64,000 nucleotides of DNA from NCBI GenBank assembly GCA_964619955.1, contig CAZUJF010000017.1, forward strand, positions 1 through 64,000, in the 5' to 3' direction. The position numbers were made by a program, and so were the translations under genes. Of this stretch, positions 40,139 through 48,746 are shown piece after piece. The stretch's first letter is position 1. Every line of letters starts with the position of its first letter. The stretch comes from JACQFK01 sp964619955. Its GTDB lineage: Bacteria > Planctomycetota > MHYJ01 > JACPRB01. Below the pieces are notes generated by a model, which did no database searches, was not told the DNA's origin, and saw nothing but the letters and a program-made list of their open reading frames with translations.

Positions 40139-40762
40139 GTGCCGACGAAAACCGAAACGGACGAGGTTCGGGAGCAGCTGGCGGGGATCCGCGAGGAGGG
40201 TCCGCGTCGGGCGGTCAAGGTCAGGAAGGTGACCCGGGCCCTGGCCCGGAAATACCGCAAGGCGGGCTCCATCGAGGGTCTCGTCCAGGCGGCCTCCGAA
40301 CTCTGGAAGGGGGGCGGCGAGGAGGAACGCGACGTCGCCCTGGGCGCGCTGGCCCTGCTCTCCAAACATCTGGAGCAGGAGCACTGGCCGCTCTTCAAGG
40401 ACTGGATCGGGGAGGCGGACCTGCCCCGTCAGGCCGACCTGATCAGCCGGGAGTTTCTGGGGGCGCTGCTCCGTCGCGACCGCAGCTGGCTCCGGGTCCT
40501 CAAACATTGGGCGCTTTCCAAGGACGTCCGGCAGCGCCGGGCCGCCGTGCTGGCCGTGGTGCCCCGGGCGCGTCGCATGGGGGACGTCGAGGCCGCGCTG
40601 GAAATCGCCGAAGGCAGCATCCAGGACCCCGCCCCGGAAGTGCACGAAGCCCTCGTGGAACTCCTCCAGGAAGCCTCCATCGCAGAGTCCGGGGCCATTC
40701 AAGATTTCCTCGTGCGCTGGGGGCGCCGCCTTCCGCCTCCGCTGCGCCGTCTCCTGCGCTGA
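40139..40762 (+). CDS. HEAT-repeat protein, AlkD-like DNA alkylation repair family
   Basis: A 207-residue all-helical protein beginning at GTG with GGGGAGGG just upstream. KVRKVTRALARKYRKAG, WLRVLKHWALSKDVRQRRAA and HEALVELLQEASIAESGAI are HEAT-like helices, and the arrangement resembles AlkD/DUF-type DNA alkylation-repair proteins, which flip no base but excise cationic lesions. The diagnostic Trp/Asp/Arg triad cannot be verified here, so a structural HEAT protein is the alternative. Monocistronic by position. Confidence 0.55.
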   Translation: MPTKTETDEVREQLAGIREEGPRRAVKVRKVTRALARKYRKAGSIEGLVQAASELWKGGGEEERDVALGALALLSKHLEQEHWPLFKDWIGEADLPRQADLISREFLGALLRRDRSWLRVLKHWALSKDVRQRRAAVLAVVPRARRMGDVEAALEIAEGSIQDPAPEVHEALVELLQEASIAESGAIQDFLVRWGRRLPPPLRRLLR

Positions 40763-40816
40763 GACGCATCCCCCTCGACTCGAGCAGGTTCGAACGTCTT
40801 GGCGTAGGGCCTCGGT

Positions 40817-40877
40817 TTGATGTATTAGAAAAATTAATCATATAAAATATTGACATTAGGTCGTCAAATAGTACGAT
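40817..40877 (+). promoter_or_regulatory. AT-rich promoter and LysR-type dyad before the LysR gene
   Basis: Two possible promoters overlap: TTGATG (40817-40822) with TATAAA (40841-40846), 18 bases apart; and TTGACA (40850-40855) with TACGAT (40872-40877), 16 apart. TTGAC-N8-GTCAA (40850-40867) is an 18-base dyad of LysR-box type covering the second -35. The AT-rich stretch contrasts sharply with the surroundings. Autoregulation by the LysR protein is likely. Confidence 0.5.
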
Positions 40878-40884
40878 GGACTAA

Positions 40885-41826
40885 ATGCAATTCGAGGCCC
40901 TGAAGGTCTTTTGCGACGTGGCCCGGCAGCAGAGTTTCTCCCGGGCGGCGGACCAGAACCAGGTCTCGCAATCCGCGGTGAGTCAGATCGTCAACCAGCT
41001 GGAGAAGCGTCTGGGCGTGCGTCTGGTGGACCGTTCCTGCCGGCCGCTGCAATTGACGGCCGAGGGCAAGGCCTACTACGAAGGGTGCCGCAAGCTCGTG
41101 GAGCAGTACCTCGAGATCGAGGCGACGATCCGGCGCACGGCGGCGGCGCCGATCAGCTCGAGCGTCCGCGTCGCGGCGATCTACTCGGTCGGTCTGCGCG
41201 ACATGGACCAGTACGTGCGCCGCTTCGAATCCATCGAGCCGGGCGTGCAGGTCGAGATCGAATATCTGCACCCGGACCGCGTCTACGAGCGGGTCGAGGC
41301 GGGCACGGCGGATTTCGGGCTCGTGTCCTTTCCCCAGCCCTCGCGCAAGCTCGTCTCCGTGCTCTGGCGCGAGGAGGAGATGGTGGTGGCCTGCGCGCCC
41401 TCCCACCCCTTCGCCGAGAAGGGGCGGGTCTCCGTGCGCGACCTCGACGGGCAGAAGTACGTGGCCTTCGACCGCGGTCTGGAGATCCGCCGCAAGGTGG
41501 ACCGTTTCCTCCGCGAGCACGGGGCCTCCGTCAGCGTGGTCCGCGAGTTCGACAACATCGAGAACATCAAACAGGCGATCGAGATTTCGGGGGGCGTGGC
41601 CCTCCTGCCGCTGCCCGTCCTGGAGCGCGAGCTCTGGGGCGGCTCGCTCGCGGCGGTGCCGCTGGCGGACGTGCGCTTCGTGCGTCCGCTGGCGATCCTG
41701 CACCGCCGGAGCCCCCTGCCGGGCGCCGTGGCCCGGAGGTTCATGGAACTGCTGCGCCAGCCCGAGGAGCCCTCCGTGGCCGCCGGGCAGGGCGCTTTTT
41801 GGGCCGCCAGAGGTGGAGACCGATGA
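40885..41826 (+). CDS. LysR-family transcriptional regulator (gltBD-linked)
   Basis: A 313-residue LysR regulator. The N-terminal helix-turn-helix is clear (MQFEALKVFCDVARQQSFSR, QNQVSQSAVSQIVNQLEKRLG), followed by the effector domain (VRVAAIYSVGLRDMDQYVRR, ISGGVALLPLPVLERELW). The effector is not readable. The TGA overlaps the gltB ATG by four bases, so regulator and enzyme are co-translated; in Bacillus the analogous GltC is divergent from gltAB. Control of glutamate synthase is therefore the likely job. Confidence 0.9.
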   Translation: MQFEALKVFCDVARQQSFSRAADQNQVSQSAVSQIVNQLEKRLGVRLVDRSCRPLQLTAEGKAYYEGCRKLVEQYLEIEATIRRTAAAPISSSVRVAAIYSVGLRDMDQYVRRFESIEPGVQVEIEYLHPDRVYERVEAGTADFGLVSFPQPSRKLVSVLWREEEMVVACAPSHPFAEKGRVSVRDLDGQKYVAFDRGLEIRRKVDRFLREHGASVSVVREFDNIENIKQAIEISGGVALLPLPVLERELWGGSLAAVPLADVRFVRPLAILHRRSPLPGAVARRFMELLRQPEEPSVAAGQGAFWAARGGDR

Positions 41827-44800
41827 CACATCCTTGTGAACCCGGCCGTCAGGGCCTGTACGACCCCCGGCACGAACACGATGCCTGCGGGGTGGGCTTC
41901 GTCGTGGACCTCCAGGCCCGCGCGACGCACGCGATCGTGTCCCAGGCCATCCAGGTCCTCGTCAACCTCGAGCACCGGGGCGCCTGCGGCTGCGAAGAGA
42001 ACACCGGCGACGGCGCCGGCATCCTCATCCAGACCCCGCACAAGTTCCTCGCCCGCGAGGCGGAGCGGCTCAAGATCCGGCTGCCCAAACCCGGCGAGTA
42101 CGGCGTGGGCATGGTCTTCCTGCCGAAGGATCCCGCCGTCCGCAGGGAGATCGAGGGGATCTTCGAAAAGATCGTCCTCGAGGAGGGCCAGTGGCTGCTC
42201 GGCTGGCGCGACGTGCCCGTGGACGGCAAGGATCTCGGACCGACCGCGAAGGCCGCGGAGCCCGCGATCCGGCAGGTCTTCATCGGCCGCTCCGACGCCC
42301 TCGGCGACGAGCCGTCCTTCGAGCGCAAGCTCTACGTGATCCGGCGCCGCGTCGAGAACGCGGTGAAGTCCTCCGGGCTCCCGCAGCGCGGGATGTTCTA
42401 CGTCTCCAGCCTCTCCCTCAAGACGATCGTCTACAAGGGCATGCTGAACTCCTCCCAGCTCGGGCCGTATTTCCCGGACGTGCGGGACCCCGACGTGGAG
42501 TCGGCCCTCGCCCTCGTCCACTCCCGCTTCAGCACGAACACGTTCCCGAACTGGGCGCGCGCGCATCCGTACCGCTTCGTCGCCCACAACGGGGAGATCA
42601 ACACCCTGCGCGGGAACATCAACTGGATGCACACCCGCGAACGCCTCTTCGAGTCCCCGCTCTTCGGCACGGACATCCGGAAGGTCCATCCGGTGATCGA
42701 CACCGACGGCTCCGACTCCGCGATGTTCGACAACGCCCTCGAGATCCTCGCCTTCTCCGGCCGCACGCTGCCGCACGCGGCGATGATGATGATCCCGGAG
42801 CCCTGGGCGGGGCACGAGACCATGAGCCCGGCGAAGAAGGCCTTCTACGAATACCACTCCTGCCTGCAGGAGCCCTGGGACGGCCCCGCGCTCATCTCGT
42901 TCACGGACGGCCACCGCATCGGCGCCGTGCTCGACCGCAACGGCCTGCGCCCGGCGCGCTACTACGTCACGAAGGACGACCTCGTCGTCCTCGCGAGCGA
43001 GGTGGGCGTGCTCGACATCCCCGCGGACCGCATCCGCCTCAAGGGGCGGCTGCAGCCGGGCCGCATGTTCCTCGTGGACCTCAACGAGCGCCGCATCGTC
43101 GGCGACGACGAGATCAAGAACCGCATCGCCTCGGAGAAGCCCTACGGCAAGTGGCTCGCGGACAACCTGGTGTCGCTGGAGGACGTGCCCGAGCCGGTGC
43201 TCCCCGTGGCGACGCGGAATTTCGGCGCGCCCCTGATCCAGCGCCAGCAGGCCTTCGGGTACACGAGCGAGGACGTCAAGATCCTCATCACCCCGATGGC
43301 GACGGACGGGGTGGAGCCCCTCGGCTCGATGGGCACGGACACCCCGCTCGCCGTGCTCTCCGACCGCCCGCAGCTGCTCTACGCCTATTTCAAGCAGCTC
43401 TTCGCGCAGGTGACCAATCCCCCCGTGGACGCGATCCGCGAGGAGATCATCATGGCCACCGACACCACGATCGGGCCGGAACGCAACCTGCTCGACCCGC
43501 AGCCGGAGTCCTGCCGGCAGATCCGGCTCAAGAGCCCCGTCCTCAAGAACGAGGACCTCGAGAAGCTGCGCGCCCTCGACGGCTGGCGCGGCTTCAAGGC
43601 CCGCACCCTCGGCGCGCTCTACGAGGTGAAGGCGGACGGCGCGGGCCTGGAGTCCTCGCTCGACCAGCTCTGCGAACAGGCCTCGCTCGCGGTGAGCGAG
43701 GGCGTGAACCTGCTCGTGATCTCCGACCGCGGCGTCACCCCGGAGAAGGCGGCGATCCCGGCCCTGCTGTCGATCTCCGCGGTGCACCACCACCTCATCC
43801 GGGAGGGGTCCCGGACCAGGATCTCCCTGATCATCGAGTCCGGCGAGCCGCGGGAGGTGCATCACTTCGCGATGCTGCTCGGCTTCGGCGCCTCCGCGGT
43901 GAACCCGTACATCGCGTTCGAGACCATCAAGGACCTCTGCAAGCGCAAGGTGATCCCGCACGACCCCGACGTGGCGGCCAAGAACTACGGCAAGGCCGTC
44001 GTGAAGGGCATCGTGAAGGTCATCTCCAAGATGGGCATCTCCACGATCCAGAGCTACCGCGGCGCCCAGATCTTCGAGGCCATCGGCCTGGGCCGGGAGC
44101 TCGTGGAGAAGTACTTCACGTGGACGGCCTCCCGCGTCGGCGGCGTGGACATCCAGACCGTCGCCCGCGAAAACCGCCTGCGCCACGAGCGCGGCTTCCC
44201 GGACCGCCAGGTCGACGGCAAGGTGCTCGACGCGGGCGGGCAGTACCAGTACCGGAAGGACGGGGAGGCGCACCTCTTCAACCCCGAGACCATCCACCGG
44301 CTGCAGCACGCCTGCCGGACGGGCAATTACGGCGTCTTCAAGGAGTATTCGAAGCTGGTCGACGACCAGTCCCGCCGGCTTTGCACGCTGCGCGGCCTCA
44401 TGGATTTCAAGGCCGGGGGCGCCCCCGTGCCGATCGAGGAGGTCGAGTCCGTCGACGAGATCGTCAAGCGCTTCAAGACCGGCGCGATGTCCTACGGCTC
44501 CATCTCCAAGGAGGCCCACGAGGGCCTCGCCGTCGCGATGAACCGCATCGGCGGCAAGTCGAACACCGGCGAGGGCGGCGAGGATCCCGCGCGCTACGTC
44601 AAGGACGCCAACGGGGACTCCCGCAACAGCGCGATCAAGCAGGTCGCCTCCGGCCGCTTCGGCGTGACGAGCACGTACCTCGTGAACGCGCAGGAGCTGC
44701 AGATCAAGATCGCCCAGGGCGCCAAACCCGGCGAGGGCGGCCAGCTGCCCGGCCACAAGGTCTATCCGTGGATCGCCAAGGTCCGGCACGCGACCCCGGG

Positions 44801-46427
44801 CGTGGGGCTCATCTCCCCGCCGCCGCACCACGACATCTACTCCATCGAGGACCTGGCCGAGCTCATCTACGACCTGAAGTGCTCGAACGACCGGGCGCGC
44901 ATCAGCGTCAAGCTGGTCGCCGAGGTCGGCGTCGGCACCATCGCCGCGGGCGTCGCCAAGGCCAAGGCCGACGTCGTGCTCATCAGCGGCTTCGACGGCG
45001 GCACGGGCGCCTCGCCGCTGACGTCCATCAAACACGCGGGCGCGCCCTGGGAGCTCGGCCTCGCCGAGACCCAGCAGGTGCTCGTCCTGAACAACCTGCG
45101 CAGCCGCATCGTGGTGGAGGCGGACGGGCAGCTCAAGACCGGCCGCGACGTCGTCATCGCCGCCCTGCTCGGGGCGGAGGAGTTCGGCTTCGCCACCGCG
45201 CCCCTCGTCGTGATGGGCTGCATCATGATGCGCGTCTGCCACCTCAACACCTGCCCCGTGGGCGTCGCGACGCAGGATCCCAAACTCCGCGCCAAGTTCA
45301 CGGGCGATCCGGCGCACGTCGTCACCTTCATGCGCTTCATCGCGCAGGAGGTCCGCGAGCTCATGGCCCGCCTCGGCTACCGGAAGCTCGTGGACATGGT
45401 CGGCCAGAGCGAGCGCCTCGAGATGAAGGGCGCCGTCGACCACTGGAAGACGAAGGGGCTCGACTACTCCCAGATCTTCTACCGGCCCCCCGTGGGCCCC
45501 GAGGTCGGGCGCTGCGCCTCGCTGAAGCAGGACCACGGCCTGGAGAAGACGATCGACAAGAGCATCCTGCTCGGGCTCTGCAAGAACGCCATCGAGAAGG
45601 GCGACGCGGTCGCCGCCACGCTGCCGATCCGGAACACGAACCGCACGGTGGCGACGATCCTCGGCAGCGAGATCACCCGGAAGTGGGGGTACCGCGGGCT
45701 GCATCCGGACACCATCACCCTGCATTTCCAGGGCTCCGCGGGCCAGAGCTTCGGCGCGTTCATCCCCCGCGGCGTCACGCTGGTGCTGGAGGGGGACGCG
45801 AACGACTACGTGGGCAAGGGCCTCTCGGGCGGCAAGATCATCCTCTATCCGCCCCGGCAGGCGACCTTCGACGCCGAGGACAACGTCATCATGGGCAACG
45901 TCGCGTTCTACGGGGCGACGGACGGCGAGGCCTTCCTGCGCGGCATCGCCGGGGAGCGCTTCTGCGTGCGCAACTCCGGCGTCACCGCGGTGGTGGAGGG
46001 CGTCGGCGACCACGGCTGCGAGTACATGACGGGCGGCCGCGTGGTCATCATCGGGCCGACGGGGCGCAATTTCGCCGCCGGCATGTCGGGCGGCGTCGCG
46101 TACGTGCTCGACGAGGACGGCACCTTCCCGAAGCAGTGCAATCCCGCCCAGGTGGGGCTGTATCCGCTGGACGACCCGGAGGAGGCCGACAAGGTGCGTT
46201 CGCTCATCCGGAAGCACGCGGATCTCACCCAGAGCCAGAAGGCCTGGAAGGTCCTCGCCCTCTGGGAAAAGATGGTCCGCAAGATCGTGAAGGTGCTGCC
46301 GCACGACTTCAAGCGGGCCCTGGAGGCCGAGGAGAAGGTCCGCGGGATGGGCCTGACGGAGGGCGAGGCCGAGATGGCCGCCTTCGAGATGAATTCGAAG
46401 GACGCGGCGCGGGTCGGGGGCAATTAG
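41823..46427 (+). CDS. gltB: Glutamate synthase, large subunit
   Basis: A 1534-residue GOGAT alpha subunit that makes two glutamates from glutamine and 2-oxoglutarate. The amidotransferase domain begins after a 21-residue propeptide at C22 (HDACGVGFVVDL), the N-terminal nucleophile. The central and FMN-binding domains follow, with FDGGTGASPLTSIKHAG and the [3Fe-4S] cysteines C1133, C1139, C1144 (MGCIMMRVCHLNTCPVGVA). The C-terminal beta-helix domain holds GGRVVIIGPTG and SGGVAYVLDEDG. Length is typical. It is the main ammonium-assimilation enzyme and links to the nitrate genes at the end of the window. Confidence 0.98.
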   Translation: MTHPCEPGRQGLYDPRHEHDACGVGFVVDLQARATHAIVSQAIQVLVNLEHRGACGCEENTGDGAGILIQTPHKFLAREAERLKIRLPKPGEYGVGMVFLPKDPAVRREIEGIFEKIVLEEGQWLLGWRDVPVDGKDLGPTAKAAEPAIRQVFIGRSDALGDEPSFERKLYVIRRRVENAVKSSGLPQRGMFYVSSLSLKTIVYKGMLNSSQLGPYFPDVRDPDVESALALVHSRFSTNTFPNWARAHPYRFVAHNGEINTLRGNINWMHTRERLFESPLFGTDIRKVHPVIDTDGSDSAMFDNALEILAFSGRTLPHAAMMMIPEPWAGHETMSPAKKAFYEYHSCLQEPWDGPALISFTDGHRIGAVLDRNGLRPARYYVTKDDLVVLASEVGVLDIPADRIRLKGRLQPGRMFLVDLNERRIVGDDEIKNRIASEKPYGKWLADNLVSLEDVPEPVLPVATRNFGAPLIQRQQAFGYTSEDVKILITPMATDGVEPLGSMGTDTPLAVLSDRPQLLYAYFKQLFAQVTNPPVDAIREEIIMATDTTIGPERNLLDPQPESCRQIRLKSPVLKNEDLEKLRALDGWRGFKARTLGALYEVKADGAGLESSLDQLCEQASLAVSEGVNLLVISDRGVTPEKAAIPALLSISAVHHHLIREGSRTRISLIIESGEPREVHHFAMLLGFGASAVNPYIAFETIKDLCKRKVIPHDPDVAAKNYGKAVVKGIVKVISKMGISTIQSYRGAQIFEAIGLGRELVEKYFTWTASRVGGVDIQTVARENRLRHERGFPDRQVDGKVLDAGGQYQYRKDGEAHLFNPETIHRLQHACRTGNYGVFKEYSKLVDDQSRRLCTLRGLMDFKAGGAPVPIEEVESVDEIVKRFKTGAMSYGSISKEAHEGLAVAMNRIGGKSNTGEGGEDPARYVKDANGDSRNSAIKQVASGRFGVTSTYLVNAQELQIKIAQGAKPGEGGQLPGHKVYPWIAKVRHATPGVGLISPPPHHDIYSIEDLAELIYDLKCSNDRARISVKLVAEVGVGTIAAGVAKAKADVVLISGFDGGTGASPLTSIKHAGAPWELGLAETQQVLVLNNLRSRIVVEADGQLKTGRDVVIAALLGAEEFGFATAPLVVMGCIMMRVCHLNTCPVGVATQDPKLRAKFTGDPAHVVTFMRFIAQEVRELMARLGYRKLVDMVGQSERLEMKGAVDHWKTKGLDYSQIFYRPPVGPEVGRCASLKQDHGLEKTIDKSILLGLCKNAIEKGDAVAATLPIRNTNRTVATILGSEITRKWGYRGLHPDTITLHFQGSAGQSFGAFIPRGVTLVLEGDANDYVGKGLSGGKIILYPPRQATFDAEDNVIMGNVAFYGATDGEAFLRGIAGERFCVRNSGVTAVVEGVGDHGCEYMTGGRVVIIGPTGRNFAAGMSGGVAYVLDEDGTFPKQCNPAQVGLYPLDDPEEADKVRSLIRKHADLTQSQKAWKVLALWEKMVRKIVKVLPHDFKRALEAEEKVRGMGLTEGEAEMAAFEMNSKDAARVGGN

Positions 46428-46460
46428 AAGGACCTTTTTCAAACAGGATAGAGAGCCAGC

Positions 46461-47945
46461 ATGGGCAAGCCGACAGGGTTCATCGAGTTCAAGCGGGAGC
46501 TTCCCGCGGATCGCGGCGCTTCCGAGCGCACCGGCGACTGGAAGGAGTTCCACCTCCACATGGAGGAGGGAAAACTCCGCAGCCAGGGCGCGCGCTGCAT
46601 GGATTGCGGCGTCCCGTTCTGCCACACGGGCACGCTGATCGCGGGCATGGCCTCCGGCTGCCCCGTCAACAACCTGATCCCCGAGTGGAACGACCTCGTC
46701 TTCCGCGGCCAGTGGAAGGACGCGCTCAACCGCCTCCACAAGACGAACAACTTCCCCGAGTTCACCGGCCGGGTCTGCCCCGCGCCCTGCGAGGGCTCCT
46801 GCGTGCTCGGCATCAGCGAGCCGCCCGTCACGATCAAGAACATCGAGTGCTCCATCGTCGACCACGGCTTCGCGGAGGGCTGGATCCAGGCCGAGCCGCC
46901 CGCGAAGCGGACGGGGAAGAAGGTCGCCGTCGTGGGGTCCGGCCCCGCGGGCCTCGCCGCCGCCGACCAGCTCAACCGCGCGGGACACCTCGTCACCGTC
47001 TTCGAACGCGACGACCGCGTCGGCGGCCTGCTCATGTACGGCATCCCGAACATGAAGCTCGAGAAGGAGGTCGTCCAGCGCCGCGTCGACCTGCTGGCGG
47101 CCGAGGGCGTCGTCTTCAAGACCGGCGTCGAGGTGGGGAAGAACCTGCCGGCGGAATCGCTGCTGAAGGACTTCGATGCCGTGGCGCTCTGCATCGGCGC
47201 CACCCAGCCCCGCGACCTGACGGTCGAGGGCCGGAATCTCAAGGGCATCCATTTCGCGATGGAGTTCCTCCGCAAGAACACCAAAAGCCTGCTCGACAGC
47301 CGGCACGCCGACGGCGCGTACATCTCCGCGAAGGGGAAGGACGTCGTCGTCATCGGCGGCGGCGACACGGGCACGGACTGCGTGGGCACCTCGCTGCGGC
47401 ACGGCTGCAAGTCGCTCGTCCAGTTCGAGCTCCTGCCCAAGCCCCCCGACGCGCGGGCCGCGGACAATCCGTGGCCGCAGTGGCCGAAGGTCTACAAGAT
47501 GGACTACGGCCAGGAGGAGGCGGCGGCGAGGTTCGGGGCGGATCCCCGCGTCTACACGATCAGCACGAAACGCTTCGTCGGCGACGCGGAGGGGCGGCTC
47601 AAGGAATTGCACACGGTCCAGGTGAAGTGGGAGAAGGGCGCCGACGGCCGGCCGAAGCTGGTCGAGGTCCCCGGATCCGAAAAGGTCTGGCCCGCGCAGC
47701 TCGTGCTGCTCGCGATGGGCTTCCTCGGACCCGAGGCGCAGCTCGTGAAGCAGCTGGGAGTGGCCGTCGACGAGCGTTCGAACGCGAAGGCGGACTTCGG
47801 CAAGTTCGCGACGAGCGTGAAGGGCGTCTTCGCCGCCGGCGACGCGCGCCGCGGCCAGTCGCTCATCGTCTGGGCCATCGCGGAAGGCCGCCAGTGCGCG
47901 CGGGAGGTCGACCGCTACCTGATGGGGGCGACGCAGCTTCCGTAG
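46461..47945 (+). CDS. gltD: Glutamate synthase, small subunit
   Basis: A 494-residue GOGAT beta subunit, which passes electrons from NAD(P)H to GltB. The N-terminal iron-sulfur region shows RCMDCGVPFCHTG and CPAPCEGSCVLG; the FAD and NAD(P) sites are VAVVGSGPAGLAAADQL and VVVIGGGDTGTDCVGTS. It starts 33 bases after gltB and is intact and typical in length. The electron donor (NADH or NADPH) is not decided by the sequence I can see. Confidence 0.97.
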   Translation: MGKPTGFIEFKRELPADRGASERTGDWKEFHLHMEEGKLRSQGARCMDCGVPFCHTGTLIAGMASGCPVNNLIPEWNDLVFRGQWKDALNRLHKTNNFPEFTGRVCPAPCEGSCVLGISEPPVTIKNIECSIVDHGFAEGWIQAEPPAKRTGKKVAVVGSGPAGLAAADQLNRAGHLVTVFERDDRVGGLLMYGIPNMKLEKEVVQRRVDLLAAEGVVFKTGVEVGKNLPAESLLKDFDAVALCIGATQPRDLTVEGRNLKGIHFAMEFLRKNTKSLLDSRHADGAYISAKGKDVVVIGGGDTGTDCVGTSLRHGCKSLVQFELLPKPPDARAADNPWPQWPKVYKMDYGQEEAAARFGADPRVYTISTKRFVGDAEGRLKELHTVQVKWEKGADGRPKLVEVPGSEKVWPAQLVLLAMGFLGPEAQLVKQLGVAVDERSNAKADFGKFATSVKGVFAAGDARRGQSLIVWAIAEGRQCAREVDRYLMGATQLP

Positions 47946-47980
47946 AAAAGGCGAGAGGCGTTAGGCGAAAGGCGGAACTG

Positions 47981-48724
47981 ATGCAGATCTTGCTTCTCTT
48001 GACAGGCGTCTTGTGGGCGCAGGATCTGCCGGAGGCGGCGAAGACCGCCTGGGGCCGCATCGAGTACAAGGCCGACGCGGTCTGGCTGCACGTCGAGAGT
48101 TGGCCCGCCGACGGGAAGGTCTCCTTGCCCCGCCTGAACAATCCCATCGGCGCGGTGTACCTGCAGGGCGACGAGAAGAAGACGGGTCTGGGGTTCCAGC
48201 CGAATCTCGCCGACTGGGTGGTGACGAAACCGAAGGACGCGCCGGCGCCCGCCGTGATCGTCGTGGAAGTGAAGGGCACGCCGAAGATCGCCGGACAGGA
48301 GCCTCCGCTCGTCGAGCCGGGCCCGGACGGCGTGCTCGCGCTCTCCGCGCATCTGGGGGCGGCGCGGGGGAAGATGCTGCGCTACGAGCCCCAGCCGCAC
48401 AAGAACACGCTGGGCTACTGGGTGGATCCCGCCGATTACTGCGAGTGGCGCTTCAAAGTCCCGAAGCCGGGCCGCTACGCCGTGAAGCTGCTGCAGGGCT
48501 GCGGGAAGGGCCAGGGCGGCAGCGCGATCCAGGTGAAGGCGGCGGGCCAGTCGCTGGACTACACCGTCGAGGACACGGGCCATTTTCAGAACTTCGTCGA
48601 GCGCGAGGCGGGCAGGGTCGTGATCGCCGAGGCGGGCGCGTTCACGCTGGAGATCCGCCCCGTGAAGAAGGCGAAGGCCGCCGTCATGGACGTCCGCGAA
48701 GTCCGCCTCGTCCCCGTCGAGTAG
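47981..48724 (+). CDS. Secreted protein with carbohydrate-binding-like domain
   Basis: A 247-residue secreted protein, MQILLLLTGVLWAQ signal. The N-terminal part resembles the tail of planctomycete fucosidases (GRIEYKADAVWLHVESWPAD). The C-terminal 130 residues, with YWVDPADYCEWRFKVPKPGR, VKLLQGCGKGQGGSAIQV and VMDVREVRLVPVE, have the look of the beta-sandwich appended to planctomycete sulfatases and glycosidases. No catalytic domain is present, so it is probably a stand-alone binding module. It follows gltD by 35 bases containing a short repeat also found at 36941. Confidence 0.7.
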   Translation: MQILLLLTGVLWAQDLPEAAKTAWGRIEYKADAVWLHVESWPADGKVSLPRLNNPIGAVYLQGDEKKTGLGFQPNLADWVVTKPKDAPAPAVIVVEVKGTPKIAGQEPPLVEPGPDGVLALSAHLGAARGKMLRYEPQPHKNTLGYWVDPADYCEWRFKVPKPGRYAVKLLQGCGKGQGGSAIQVKAAGQSLDYTVEDTGHFQNFVEREAGRVVIAEAGAFTLEIRPVKKAKAAVMDVREVRLVPVE

Positions 48725-48746
48725 TCCCGCCCGGCGTATCGTAGGC

